Assembly: GCF_013304735.1 (NCBI RefSeq)
Contig: NZ_JAAITI010000035.1
Location: 1 to 36,836 of the forward strand
Length of the DNA: 36,836 nucleotides
Direction of reading: 5' to 3'
Origin: Blautia luti
GTDB lineage: Bacteria; Bacillota; Clostridia; Lachnospirales; Lachnospiraceae
This document shows, in pieces, positions 23,933 through 32,697 of the stretch (position 1 is the first letter of the stretch; each line of letters begins with the position of its first letter). The notes under the pieces are model-generated. The model was given only the letters and a program-made list of their open reading frames with translations. It was not told where the DNA came from and ran no database searches. A program made the position numbers and the translations under genes.

Positions 23933-25537
23933 TTATTTATTATGCTTCACCAGTGCTTTGAGGTCTTCTTCCGGTGTGGTAATAGGTGCAATACCATAAT
24001 TTTCTACCAGAAAATTCAGAATATTAGGAGAAAGGAATGCCGGAAGAGAAGGACCAAGACGGATATTTTTGATACCCAGATGCAGGAGGGTTAACAGGAT
24101 ACAGACTGCTTTCTGTTCATACCAGGAGAGTACGAAGGAAAGCGGAAGCTCATTTACAGAACATCCAAATGCATCTGCAAGTGCCACAGCAACCTGGATC
24201 GCACCATAAGCATCATTACACTGACCCATATCCATCAGTCGTGGCAGACCACCGATCTCTCCCAGATCGAGATCATTGAAACGGAATTTTCCACATGCCA
24301 GGGTGAGGACAATACTGTCAGAAGGTGTCTGCTTCACAAATTCCGTATAATAGTTTCGACCTGGCTTGGCACCGTCACAGCCGGCAACCAGGAAGAAATG
24401 GCGGATCGCGCCTGATTTTACGGCTTCTACCACAGTACCTGCATGGGACAGGATAGCTGCATGACCAAAACCGGTTGTCACTTTTTTACCACCGTTGATA
24501 CCGGAGAACATCTGATCCTCTTTGTAACCACCCAGCTCCAGTGCTTTTTCAATAAGTGGTGTGAAATCTTTCTTCTCGTCAATATGGACAGCTCCCGGGA
24601 AGGCAACTACTTCTGTTGTAAATACTCTGTCAGCGTAGCTGCTTTTTGGAGGCATCAGACAGTTGGTAGTGTAGAGGATCGGGGCTGGAAGATGGTCAAA
24701 TTCTTTCTGCTGATTCTGCCATGCAGTTCCGAAATTGCCTTTTAAGTGAGAGTATTTCTTTAAGAATGGATAGGCATGGGCAGGGAGCATTTCACCATGT
24801 GTATAGATATTGATTCCTTTTCCCTCAGTCTGTTCAAGCAAAAGCTGCAAATCTTTCAGATCATGTCCGGTCACGACAATAAAAGGCCCTTTTTCTACCG
24901 TAAGTGTAACATCAGTTGGCTCTGGTGTTCCATAGGTTTCTGTATTTGCCTTATCAAGAAGTGCCATGCACTTCAGATTGATCTCTCCTGTTTTGAGTAC
25001 TGTAGAAAGCAGTTCTTCTGTGTTTTCTTCATAACCGATCTTAGATAATGCTTCGCAGAAGAACTGATTCACTTCGGCATCTTCATAATTCAGAACATTT
25101 GCATGATAGGCATAGGCAGCCATTCCGCGGATACCAAAGAGAATAAGAGACTTCAAAGAGCGGATATCTTCGTTGGCATTCCACAGCTGCTGAAGATCAT
25201 ATTCCTCTGTTTTACTGTATGGAGCCTGACATTTGTTGCAGTCAGAAATCAGTCTTTCTTTTTCTGTTCTGACTTTTTGTATCATATTTTCGATTGCAGC
25301 ATTGTCAAAATTTACATTTGTAACTGTAGTAAACAGTCCTTCAATTATGATCTGTCCGGTTCTTTTTGAAATAGTTTCCGTGCTGTCGGCAGCTTTAGCC
25401 AGACTGATCAACGCACCTGTCAATTCGTCCTGTAATTTCGCTGTATCTGCTTTTTTTCCACAGACACCGGCATTTCCGGTGCAGCCGGTACACCCGACAG
25501 TCTGTTCACACTGAAAACAAAACATTTTTTTATCCAT
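23933..25537 (-). CDS. hcp: hybrid cluster protein (hydroxylamine reductase)
   Basis: 534 residues starting at 25537 after AAGGAGA. The N-terminal cluster motif is CFQCEQTVGCTGCTGNAGVC. Hybrid 4Fe-2S-2O cluster ligands are visible in VVTGHDLKD, THGEMLPAHAYP, TTNCLMPP, VAGCDGAKPGRNYY, LACGKFRFNDLDLGEIGGLPR. Hcp reduces nitric oxide (and hydroxylamine in vitro) and in anaerobes protects against nitrosative stress; it may also act as an S-nitrosylase. No Hcr reductase is adjacent. It is divergent from a Crp/Fnr gene and close to asrABC, suggesting shared redox control. Confidence 0.97.
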   Translation of the reverse strand: MDKKMFCFQCEQTVGCTGCTGNAGVCGKKADTAKLQDELTGALISLAKAADSTETISKRTGQIIIEGLFTTVTNVNFDNAAIENMIQKVRTEKERLISDCNKCQAPYSKTEEYDLQQLWNANEDIRSLKSLILFGIRGMAAYAYHANVLNYEDAEVNQFFCEALSKIGYEENTEELLSTVLKTGEINLKCMALLDKANTETYGTPEPTDVTLTVEKGPFIVVTGHDLKDLQLLLEQTEGKGINIYTHGEMLPAHAYPFLKKYSHLKGNFGTAWQNQQKEFDHLPAPILYTTNCLMPPKSSYADRVFTTEVVAFPGAVHIDEKKDFTPLIEKALELGGYKEDQMFSGINGGKKVTTGFGHAAILSHAGTVVEAVKSGAIRHFFLVAGCDGAKPGRNYYTEFVKQTPSDSIVLTLACGKFRFNDLDLGEIGGLPRLMDMGQCNDAYGAIQVAVALADAFGCSVNELPLSFVLSWYEQKAVCILLTLLHLGIKNIRLGPSLPAFLSPNILNFLVENYGIAPITTPEEDLKALVKHNK

Positions 25538-25590
25538 TATTGTATTCTCCTTTTATTCTGTGATTTTTCCGAAGGATCGTTCTTATTATT

Positions 25591-25644
25591 TTATCCTCGG
25601 CCAGTAGTATTTATCCTTGGTTTCTGTTAGGAGTATAGTATAAT
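25591..25644. promoter_or_regulatory. divergent hcp/crp promoter with spaced direct repeats
   Basis: TTATCCTCGG (25591-25600) and TTATCCTTGG (25611-25620) are direct repeats exactly 20 bp apart. On the plus strand TTGGTT (25617-25622), 16 bp, TATAAT (25639-25644) is the crp promoter. On the minus strand TAAAAT gives a -10 for hcp without a -35, so an activator bound to the repeats is plausible. Confidence 0.5.
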
Positions 25645-25686
25645 AATTACAACGTGTATGTTTGATTTCCAACAGGAGGATTAATT

Positions 25687-26379
25687 TTGAAAAAATATTT
25701 ACCCATTTTGAGAATCAGTCCTTTCTTTAAGGGTCTTACTGATAATGAGATATTATCTATACTACACTGCGTAAATGCAGCAACAATCTCCAGAAAAAGG
25801 GATTCTTATATTTTCAGAGCCGGAGACTCTACCGAAGTAATGGGACTTGTGGTGTCAGGCTGTGTTCTTGTTATTCAGGAAGATCTGTGGGGACATCGGA
25901 ATATTTTGTCAAAATGTCATGCAGGAGACTTTTTCGGTGAACCATATGCGGCAAGTCCGGGAGCTGTTCTGAATGTCAGTGTGGTAGCAGATGAGGATTG
26001 TGATATTATTTTATTAAATGTTCAAAGGCTTCTGGTTTCCTGCCCAACAGTATGTGAGCATCATCAGAAGCTGATTCGTAACCTGGTCGGTGTCCTGGCA
26101 AATAAGATCCTGATCCTCAACGATAAAATCACACATGTGGGCAAACGAACGACAAGGGATAAGCTGTTGTCCTATCTGTCGTCGGTATCTATCAGACAGG
26201 CATCGTTATCCTTTGATATTCCTTTTGACCGGCAGCAGCTGGCAGATTATCTTTGCATTGACCGTGCGGCAATGTCTTCGGAGATATCAAAGCTGCAAAA
26301 AGAAGGACTTATAAAAACAAACAGAAACCATTTTGAGCTGACTGTCTGTAATGATACGGATTCAGGAATAAAAATGTGA
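25687..26379 (+). CDS. Crp/Fnr-family regulator 1
   Basis: 230 residues from a TTG at 25687 placed by AGGAGGA (25674-25680). An N-terminal cyclic-nucleotide-binding-like barrel (VVSGCVLVIQEDLWGHRNILSKCHAGDFFGEPYAAS) is followed by a long dimer helix and a winged helix (DRQQLADYLCIDRAAMSSEISKLQKEGLI). There is no N-terminal Cys cluster of Fnr type, so oxygen sensing by Fe-S is unlikely; haem or NO sensing, as in HcpR/DNR proteins, is possible given the divergent hcp. Its stop overlaps a CRP-like palindrome for the next promoter. Confidence 0.9.
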   Translation: MKKYLPILRISPFFKGLTDNEILSILHCVNAATISRKRDSYIFRAGDSTEVMGLVVSGCVLVIQEDLWGHRNILSKCHAGDFFGEPYAASPGAVLNVSVVADEDCDIILLNVQRLLVSCPTVCEHHQKLIRNLVGVLANKILILNDKITHVGKRTTRDKLLSYLSSVSIRQASLSFDIPFDRQQLADYLCIDRAAMSSEISKLQKEGLIKTNRNHFELTVCNDTDSGIKM

Positions 26380-26417
26380 TATACATCACGGAAAACGATA
26401 AACTTTTTCATTATAAT
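26375..26417 (+). promoter_or_regulatory. class II Crp/Fnr-dependent promoter
   Basis: The palindrome GTGAT-ATAC-ATCAC (26376-26389) fits the CRP/FNR consensus TGTGA-N6-TCAC. -10 TATAAT is at 26412-26417. With transcription starting about 7 bp after the -10, the palindrome centre lies at -41.5, the exact class II activator position, and there is no -35. It drives regulator 2 and asrABC. Confidence 0.7.
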
Positions 26418-26488
26418 ACAAAAGGAATGCGAGACAAGAGTAGTTTATTATCAGAAACTGCAAAAGCTATACCAGCGAGGTTGATACA

Positions 26489-27178
26489 ATGGGACAGATA
26501 ACACTCAGGGAACTGGAGAAGATGGATTTTTTTAAAGAAATACCAAAGGATATTCTGCAGAACCTGCTTAATGAAAGTAAAGTTGTTTCTTATAAGAAAA
26601 AAGAAGTGATTTTTCATTCACGCAGCAGAACCAAAACAGTATATTTTGTGTATTCCGGCGAAGTGATGCTTTATAATCTGACCAAGCATGGAAATCGAAA
26701 GGTGATTTTTATCCTGGGAAAAGGACGGCTTTTAAATCAGAGCATTGTAAGCAAAAAGCCGAATGCACTTTTTTGTGAGGCTGCCTGTCCGGTGCAGGTG
26801 ATAGAAATTGCAGAAAAACAGTTTCTTCAGCTTATGGAACAGAGCCATGCTTTGACAAGAGCTGTTTTGAGAGAGTATGAGAGAAATCTCTGGCGAATGG
26901 GGCACCAGCTAAAGAATACGACCGGAAACATGCAGATGGAGCGAAAAATAGCTGCAAAATTATGGAAGCTCGGTCGTGATTTTGGCGTAGATACGGAAGA
27001 CGGGGTGATGATAGATATTGATCTTACCATTACCCTGATGGCTGATCTGGTTGGTGCACCAAGGGAAAATGTATCTCGTGCCTGTAAGGTTCTTACGGAC
27101 AGAGGTCTGATCCGTTATGGCAATAAGCGCTTTATTCTGATAGATTTTGATGGTCTTGCAAAATTTTATAAAATGTGA
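26489..27178 (+). CDS. Crp/Fnr-family regulator 2
   Basis: 229 residues. The sensor barrel includes VYFVYSGEVMLYNLTKHGNRKVIFILGKGRLLNQSIVS. The helix-turn-helix is ITLMADLVGAPRENVSRACKVLTDRGLI, close to the CRP/FNR recognition pattern (ENVSR). There is no Fe-S Cys cluster. It is separated from asrA by about 20 bp and so belongs to the asr operon. It probably activates its own promoter through the palindrome at 26376-26389. AGCGAGGTTG precedes the ATG at a weak distance. Confidence 0.9.
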   Translation: MGQITLRELEKMDFFKEIPKDILQNLLNESKVVSYKKKEVIFHSRSRTKTVYFVYSGEVMLYNLTKHGNRKVIFILGKGRLLNQSIVSKKPNALFCEAACPVQVIEIAEKQFLQLMEQSHALTRAVLREYERNLWRMGHQLKNTTGNMQMERKIAAKLWKLGRDFGVDTEDGVMIDIDLTITLMADLVGAPRENVSRACKVLTDRGLIRYGNKRFILIDFDGLAKFYKM

Positions 27179-27198
27179 TTATGAGAAAGGGGTATCTG

Positions 27199-28197
27199 AT
27201 GGGAAAACGAGTCAGCAGTGATGAGATGCAGAATATTTTTAAAATTTTGCAGAAATCCTATGATGTGTATGGACCGAAAATTTACCAGGGGACAGGATGC
27301 TTTTCAGATACAGATGTAGTTCGTTATGGTCTGCTGAACAGCTGGGAAGAGATTGTCTGGAATCAGAAGTCGGATTACAGCTTTAAGGAGGTACTGCTTC
27401 CGATTTCAGAGACGATTCTTTATTTTACGGAGAATGAGATGAAAACAGCAGACGGAGCAGCAAGACAGCGGTTGATTTTCTTAAAAAGCTGTGATTTTCA
27501 TGCCCTGAAACGCCTGGACGACATGTATTTGAAAAATGGTGCAGAGGATTATTATTACAGAAGAATGCGGGAAAATACAGTTTTTGCTGTGATGGGGTGT
27601 AAGGAATCCGGAAAAAATTGTTTTTGCGTAAGTATGGGAACGAATCGTTGTGAAGAATATGATATGTATATTTTTCAGGATGAAAATGGATGTTACATGG
27701 AGCTGAAATGCAGAGAACTGGAAGAATTATTATGGGATTATGGACAGAATGTTCAGGAGAAACCGATTTTTGTGGAAAATAATGAGGTTCATGTAGAGGT
27801 TCCGGAAAAACTTTCAAATACAATCCACCAGGATTCCATGTGGCAGGAATATGGCAGTCGATGTATTGGCTGTGGCCGCTGTAATTTTGTCTGTCCTACG
27901 TGTACCTGTTTTACTATGCAGGATATTTTTTATAAAGATAATCCAAAGGCCGGAGAGCGTCGCCGTGTATGGGCTTCCTGCCAGGTAGATGGATATTCTG
28001 ATATTGCCGGAGGACACAGCTTCCGCCAAAGTCAGGGTGAAAGAATGCGCTTTAAGGTATTACATAAAATTTCAGATCATAAGAAAAGATTCGGATATCA
28101 TATGTGCGTCGGCTGCGGGCGTTGTGAAAATGTCTGTCCGGAGTATATTTCCTATATCGAATGTCTTCAGAAACTGAAAGAAAAGGAGGGAAAGTAA
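27199..28197 (+). CDS. asrA: anaerobic sulfite reductase subunit A
   Basis: 332 residues from the ATG at 27199 (AAAGGGG 6 bp upstream); in-frame starts at 27175 and 27181 precede the ribosome binding site. Two 4Fe-4S motifs stand at C222/225/228/232 (CIGCGRCNFVCP) and C303/306/309/313 (CVGCGRCENVCP). The segment LIFLKSCDFHALKRLDDMYLKN is typical of AsrA. It carries electrons from AsrB to the siroheme subunit AsrC in the reduction of sulfite to sulfide in the cytoplasm. Confidence 0.95.
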   Translation: MGKRVSSDEMQNIFKILQKSYDVYGPKIYQGTGCFSDTDVVRYGLLNSWEEIVWNQKSDYSFKEVLLPISETILYFTENEMKTADGAARQRLIFLKSCDFHALKRLDDMYLKNGAEDYYYRRMRENTVFAVMGCKESGKNCFCVSMGTNRCEEYDMYIFQDENGCYMELKCRELEELLWDYGQNVQEKPIFVENNEVHVEVPEKLSNTIHQDSMWQEYGSRCIGCGRCNFVCPTCTCFTMQDIFYKDNPKAGERRRVWASCQVDGYSDIAGGHSFRQSQGERMRFKVLHKISDHKKRFGYHMCVGCGRCENVCPEYISYIECLQKLKEKEGK

Positions 28198-28198
28198 G

Positions 28199-28987
28199 AT
28201 GACGAATGAATATATTCCTTTCTTATCTAAGATAAAAGAAATCGTGAAGCATACAGAGACAGAATATACATTCCGTATGACATATGTGGGTGAAGTAAGA
28301 CCGGGACAGTTTTTTGAAGTTTCTATTCCTAAATATGGTGAGGCACCGATTTCTGTCAGTGGTATAGGAGAAGATTATGTTGATCTGACCATACGCAAGG
28401 TTGGCAAGGTGACCGGAGAGATTTTTGAACTGAATGAGGGAAGCTGTTTTTTTATGCGTGGCCCGTATGGAAACGGTTTTGAGAAGGAGAATTATCAGGG
28501 AAAAGAACTGATCGTGGTAGCTGGTGGAACAGGAGTATCTCCTGTGAGAGGAGTGATCAGTTACTTCGGTGAGCATCCGGATGAAGTGAAAAAATTACAT
28601 ACGATCCTTGGGTTTAAATCGCCGTCAGATATTTTGTTCCGTGAGGATCTGAAGATTTGGGAACAGCAGATGGAGCTGATCCTGACGGTGGATTCCGCTG
28701 ATGACGATTCTTATAGGACAGGACTTGTTACAAAATATATTCCGGAACTTGAGCTTGATAATATCCATGAGACTGCAGCTATTGTTGTCGGACCACCGGT
28801 TATGATGAAATTTGCAGTAGCAGAGCTTTTAAAGCTGGGAATGAAGGAAGAACAAATCTGGATATCTCAGGAGAGAAAAATGTGCTGTGGACTTGGTAAA
28901 TGCGGGCATTGTCGAATGAATGATACATATATTTGTCTGGATGGTCCGGTATTCTGTTATTCAGAAGGCAAAAAACTGTTTGATTAG
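28199..28987 (+). CDS. asrB: anaerobic sulfite reductase subunit B
   Basis: 262 residues, 1 bp after asrA, preceded by AGGAGGG. A ferredoxin-NADP+ reductase fold: flavin region RPGQFFEVSIPKYGEAPISVSG, nucleotide loop GGTGVSPVRGV (109-119), and a C-terminal 2Fe-2S site C230/C235/C238/C246 (CCGLGKCGHC). It takes electrons from NADH and passes them to AsrA. The layout is the same as in dihydroorotate dehydrogenase electron-transfer subunits, but the asrA/asrC context settles the role. Confidence 0.95.
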   Translation: MTNEYIPFLSKIKEIVKHTETEYTFRMTYVGEVRPGQFFEVSIPKYGEAPISVSGIGEDYVDLTIRKVGKVTGEIFELNEGSCFFMRGPYGNGFEKENYQGKELIVVAGGTGVSPVRGVISYFGEHPDEVKKLHTILGFKSPSDILFREDLKIWEQQMELILTVDSADDDSYRTGLVTKYIPELELDNIHETAAIVVGPPVMMKFAVAELLKLGMKEEQIWISQERKMCCGLGKCGHCRMNDTYICLDGPVFCYSEGKKLFD

Positions 28988-29001
28988 GGGAGAAAATCGT
29001 A

Positions 29002-29967
29002 ATGGATATCAATACAAAGAAACTAAAGAAAAATGCCTTCCGTGTATCAAAGGTCCGTGGGCTTACGGCTTCCAGAGTTCGTGTTCCGGGAGGGTGCTGT
29101 AATGCAGACGTTATGCAGCAGGTGGTGGATATTGCCAGAAAATATGGAAACGGACAGATCCATGTTACCACTCGTCAGGGATTCGAAATTGAAGGAATCC
29201 ATATGGAAGATATGGATAAAGTTAATGAGATGCTTCAACCGATCATTGATAATCTTCAGATCAATCAAAATGAGGCAGGTACCGGGTATTCAGCATCAGG
29301 AACCAGAAATGTCTGTGCATGTATCGGAAACAGAGTCTGTCCTTTTGGAAATTATAATACAGCAGCTTTTGCGAAGAGAATCGAAAAGGCTATATTTCCT
29401 AATGATCTTCATTTTAAAATTGCACTTACAGGTTGTGCCAATGACTGTATCAAAGCAAGAATGCACGATTTTGGAATTATTGGTATGACAGAGCCACAAT
29501 ATGCCCCTGATCGTTGTGTATCCTGTGGCGCCTGTGTAAAAGGCTGTGATAAGCTTTCGGTGGATGCGTTAAAGATGGATAATTACAGAATCGTGCGCAA
29601 TGAAGAAAAATGCGTAGGCTGTGGAGTATGTGTGACAAAATGTCCTACCAGAGCATGGACCAGAAGTGAAAAAAAATATTATCGTTTGACACTTATGGGA
29701 CGAACTGGAAAGAAAAATCCACGTCTGGGAGAAGATTTTTTGATCTGGGCAGATGAAGACACTATCGTCAAGGTTATCCTGAACACCTATAAATTTGTAA
29801 AAAAATATATTGATCCAAATGCGCCTGGCGGCAAGGAACATGTGGGATATATTATTGACCGTGTAGGGTTTGCAGAATATAAAAGGTGGGCGTTGGATGG
29901 TGTAGTACTTCCGCAGGAAACGATAGTGAAAGATAATATTTACTGGAGCGGAATACATTACAGATAA
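29002..29967 (+). CDS. asrC: anaerobic sulfite reductase subunit C
   Basis: 321 residues after a GGGGAGAAAA site. This is the catalytic subunit: siroheme/4Fe-4S ligands C107-x5-C113 and C145-x3-C149 (CIGNRVC, CANDC), followed by two ferredoxin clusters C172/175/178/182 and C204/207/210/214. The nitrite/sulfite reductase half-domain is ARKYGNGQIHVTTRQGFEIEGI. It reduces sulfite to sulfide by six electrons. In Clostridia asr operons serve detoxification or respiration of sulfite. A perfect terminator follows. Confidence 0.96.
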   Translation: MDINTKKLKKNAFRVSKVRGLTASRVRVPGGCCNADVMQQVVDIARKYGNGQIHVTTRQGFEIEGIHMEDMDKVNEMLQPIIDNLQINQNEAGTGYSASGTRNVCACIGNRVCPFGNYNTAAFAKRIEKAIFPNDLHFKIALTGCANDCIKARMHDFGIIGMTEPQYAPDRCVSCGACVKGCDKLSVDALKMDNYRIVRNEEKCVGCGVCVTKCPTRAWTRSEKKYYRLTLMGRTGKKNPRLGEDFLIWADEDTIVKVILNTYKFVKKYIDPNAPGGKEHVGYIIDRVGFAEYKRWALDGVVLPQETIVKDNIYWSGIHYR

Positions 29968-30092
29968 TTATAAATAAGATAATTCCAATATAAGGAATTT
30001 TGCAAAAGAAGGTTGAACGGAAAAAAATTGCCTGTCTAAAATGATGCTATTGTTATAAGCTTTCTTAAGTGATATACCGAATATACACAGGG

Positions 30093-30138
30093 AAAGAAAC
30101 CATGTGAAATTACAGTTTTGTTTTCACATGGTTTCTTT
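30093..30138 (+). terminator. terminator of the asr operon
   Basis: Perfect 17-bp inverted repeat, AAAGAAACCATGTGAAA (30093-30109) and TTTCACATGGTTTCTTT (30122-30138), ending in a T run. Strong for the plus strand; 126 bp after asrC. Confidence 0.9.
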
Positions 30139-30154
30139 TATATACAGAGGTTAG

Positions 30155-30283
30155 TTTACACTAACAGAAGAGGGCGGATTGCTTTTGCAACCGTCGATCT
30201 TTCTTTACCAGGAATCCACACGATGGTATTATGGTATGTATAAAGAACCTATAAAATCAGTTGTTGAGAAACAGGGAGGATAA
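30155..30283 (+). other. short open frame, probable gene remnant
   Basis: 42 codons without a start: FTLTEEGGLLLQPSIFLYQESTRWYYGMYKEPIKSVVEKQGG. The sequence looks coding but matches no family I know. It ends inside the ribosome binding site of the GNAT gene. The rest of 29968-30285 holds only the asr terminator. Confidence 0.3.
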
Positions 30284-30285
30284 AA

Positions 30286-30756
30286 ATGATCATTAGAAAA
30301 GCAGAAGAAAAAGATATTCCGAGAATCCTGGAATTGTTAGGGCAGGTGCTGCAGATTCATGCAGATATAAGGCCTGATATTTTTATTCCAGCCACAACAA
30401 AATATAAGACAGACGAATTGGCAGAGCTTCTGAAAAACGAAGAAAAGCCAATATATGTTGCAGCAGATGAGGCTGATGTTTGTGTGGGGTATGCATTCTG
30501 TCAATTACAGGAGCAGCCTTTTTCAAACAATATGGTGCCGTTTAAGTCTTTTTTTATAGATGATCTGTGTGTCGATCAGGAGGCACGAGGTCAGCATATT
30601 GGGGAAAGCCTGTTTGAATATGTAAAAAACGAAGCAAAGCAGCTGGGATGCTATGAAGTAACATTGAATGTATGGGCAGGAAATATTTCAGCAGAAAAAT
30701 TTTATGAGAAAATGGGAATGCGGACAAAAGAAAGGCAGATGGAATACATATTATAA
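30286..30756 (+). CDS. GNAT-family N-acetyltransferase
   Basis: 156 residues after AGGGAGGA. The acetyl-CoA binding motif A is FFIDDLCVDQEARGQHIGESLFEYVKNEAKQLG (Q/R-x-x-G-x-G/A pattern), and NVWAGNISAEKFYEKMGM is motif B. It acetylates an amine on a small molecule or protein N-terminus; the substrate is unknown. It stands alone. Confidence 0.9.
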   Translation: MIIRKAEEKDIPRILELLGQVLQIHADIRPDIFIPATTKYKTDELAELLKNEEKPIYVAADEADVCVGYAFCQLQEQPFSNNMVPFKSFFIDDLCVDQEARGQHIGESLFEYVKNEAKQLGCYEVTLNVWAGNISAEKFYEKMGMRTKERQMEYIL

Positions 30757-30777
30757 GGCGGTTCGCCTGTTTAGGGA

Positions 30778-30841
30778 AAATTTATTTCATAAAGTGCGGC
30801 ATCTGCACAGCACATGAGCTGTGAACGGCTGGATGCAAATG
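30778..30841 (-). pseudogene. fragment of a GGDEF-domain gene
   Basis: About 64 bp match 4728-4792 of the diguanylate cyclase gene at most positions, in the same orientation; the minus-strand translation FASSRSQLMCCADAALYEIN equals the FASNRSQLMRCADTALYEIK helix near the end of the GGDEF domain. Only this helix remains. Confidence 0.65.
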
Positions 30842-30945
30842 GAACCATATTAGAGAGAATACTGAAAAAACTCGCGGTTTTGTAAGGTATATGATATACT
30901 GTTCTCTATAAGTAAATATCTTATGGGAATTCACTGAGGACCTGA

Positions 30946-31095
30946 GTAGTGCTGCAAAACCGGTCCTGGACAGATGAGAATTTCCTTCCACTCAATGACA
31001 GGATGGAGCTGTATTTTGAGGACTTCGATATGGACGGATTGCCTGCGAAAGATGAGTCAGTCAGGCATTTTGTCAGATATGCCACAGGATTATAA
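30946..31095 (+). pseudogene. fragment of a VOC-family gene
   Basis: The frame reads VLQNRSWTDENFLPLNDRMELYFEDFDMDGLPAKDESVRHFVRYATGL and stops at 31095. It aligns with VLQDADVWGKTLNETSTPFNNMMELYFEDFDIDGLLAKYESGKYFVRYATELTEL of the VOC gene at 13353-13721. The N-terminal half and the C-terminal strand are gone. It abuts the MATE leader. Confidence 0.7.
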
Positions 31096-31123
31096 ATTCT
31101 AAAAACTAAGGAAGAACTGTTGT

Positions 31124-32479
31124 ATGTTAAATAAAAAAGATTTCTTGAAATATGCATCAAAATTAGCATTTCCGATCATGATCCAAAATCTGATCGGAAC
31201 ACTGGTAAATGTTGCTGATACCGTAATGCTGGGATATGTAAGCCAGACTGCCATGTCGGCTTCGTCCCTTGCCAACCAGTATACATTTATTCTTTTCTGT
31301 TTATATTACGGCATGGCCACAGGTACCTCGGTTTTGTGTGCTCAGTACTGGGGAAAGGGGGATAAAAAGACAGTAGAAAAGATTCTCGGCCTGGCAGAGA
31401 GGATCTCGCTGATCGTTTCTCTTGTATTTTTCGTTATCTCTTTTTCCATGCCGACTACGATTATGAAGATTTTCACAAACAGTCCGGATACTATTGCTGC
31501 CGGCAGTGAATATTTGAAGGTAATCTCATTTTCCTTTATGTTTATGGGATTCTCTCAGGTTTTTATGAGTGCTCTTCGAAGTGTCGGAAAAATAATGCTG
31601 CCTTCTGTTACATACATTGTATCTCTTTGTGTCAATGTGCTTTGTAATGCCTCCTTTATCTTTGGATTGTTTGGACTTCCAAAGCTTGGCGTTACAGGTG
31701 TTGCCCTTGGTACTGTTATTGCCAGAATCGCAGAGGTATTGATTTGTCTCATCTATTCATTAAACAGCTCCGATGTCAGATTCCGGATAAAATATTTCTT
31801 TGCAAAATCAGGTATTCTGTTTCGGGACTTTATGAAAATTGCCTCTCCGGCTGTAATAAATGATGTTGTCTGGAGCTTTGCCAGCTCAGCATTTGCAGCG
31901 ATTCTTGGCCACATTGGTGATGATATGGTTGCCGCAAATGCTGTTGCTGTTATGGTGGTAAACATTGGTGCTATCGCCTGTCGTGGCTTTGCCAACGCTA
32001 CTACTATCATTATCAGCCAGGAGCTTGGTAAAGACCATAAGGATACAGCAAGAGAATATGGGAAACGTATGCTGAGAATAACAATTATCGTAAGTCTGAT
32101 CGGATGTGCCGTTATCCTGGCAGTCCGCCCTATGATACTGGATTTCTACCGGGATAAACTGACAGAGAAAGCCATTTATTATCTTGGTATTTTTATAGTT
32201 ATGACAACCTGGCGTCTTGTGGGAGAGGGTATCAATACCTGTCTTATATGTGGTTGCTTCAGAGGCGGTGGTGATTCCAGGTTCGGAATGATCGTGGATT
32301 CCATATTTATGTGGCTTGTTGCAGTTCCTCTTACTTTCCTTGCAGCATATGTTTTAAAACTGCCGCCTGTCTGGGTATATTTTATAATGACCCTAGATGA
32401 ATTCGAAAAAATGCCTGTGGTGTTCATCCACTATTTCAGAAATAAATGGCTTACGAACATTACCAGAGATTTTGACTGA
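31124..32479 (+). CDS. MATE-family efflux transporter 2
   Basis: 451 residues with twelve spans, beginning MLNKKDFLKYASKLAFPIMIQNLIGTLVNVADTVMLGYVSQTAMSA. It includes the central KIASPAVINDVVWSF start of the second half and the EGINTCLICGCFRGGGDSRFG segment typical of the clostridial MATE group. It is likely an Na+- or H+-coupled exporter of drugs or metabolites. It differs clearly from the MATE at 20315-21682, so not a recent duplicate. The leader contains the VOC fragment. A hairpin at 32649-32697 may terminate it. Confidence 0.93.
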   Translation: MLNKKDFLKYASKLAFPIMIQNLIGTLVNVADTVMLGYVSQTAMSASSLANQYTFILFCLYYGMATGTSVLCAQYWGKGDKKTVEKILGLAERISLIVSLVFFVISFSMPTTIMKIFTNSPDTIAAGSEYLKVISFSFMFMGFSQVFMSALRSVGKIMLPSVTYIVSLCVNVLCNASFIFGLFGLPKLGVTGVALGTVIARIAEVLICLIYSLNSSDVRFRIKYFFAKSGILFRDFMKIASPAVINDVVWSFASSAFAAILGHIGDDMVAANAVAVMVVNIGAIACRGFANATTIIISQELGKDHKDTAREYGKRMLRITIIVSLIGCAVILAVRPMILDFYRDKLTEKAIYYLGIFIVMTTWRLVGEGINTCLICGCFRGGGDSRFGMIVDSIFMWLVAVPLTFLAAYVLKLPPVWVYFIMTLDEFEKMPVVFIHYFRNKWLTNITRDFD

Positions 32480-32697
32480 TCATGTGGCTGCAGCTATCAG
32501 AAGCTATCAGAACTGTACAGATCATGTGCAGAAAGACTGTGGAACGAATGATCGATCTTCTGGAGAATGAATCTCAAATTGAGAAGAATGTGTGTTCTCT
32601 GTGAAATAGTTCGCAGATGTACTACAGATTATTAAAGGTGAATCAGATAAGTCCCCGGCGGAGCTGCAACAGGCATACGCAGGGGACTTTGTTTTAT
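32480..32697 (+). terminator. remnant-bearing gap with terminator
   Basis: AAGTCCCC (32649-32656) pairs with GGGGACTT (32682-32689) across 25 nt, then TTGTTTTATT. Upstream, 32530-32604 holds a short frame RKTVERMIDLLENESQIEKNVCSL that may be debris of a regulator gene. Nothing else is seen. Confidence 0.45.

Noticed and set aside
32494-32520. GCTATCAGAA tandem pair
   Set aside because: Only two short copies in a gap; no further array or structure.
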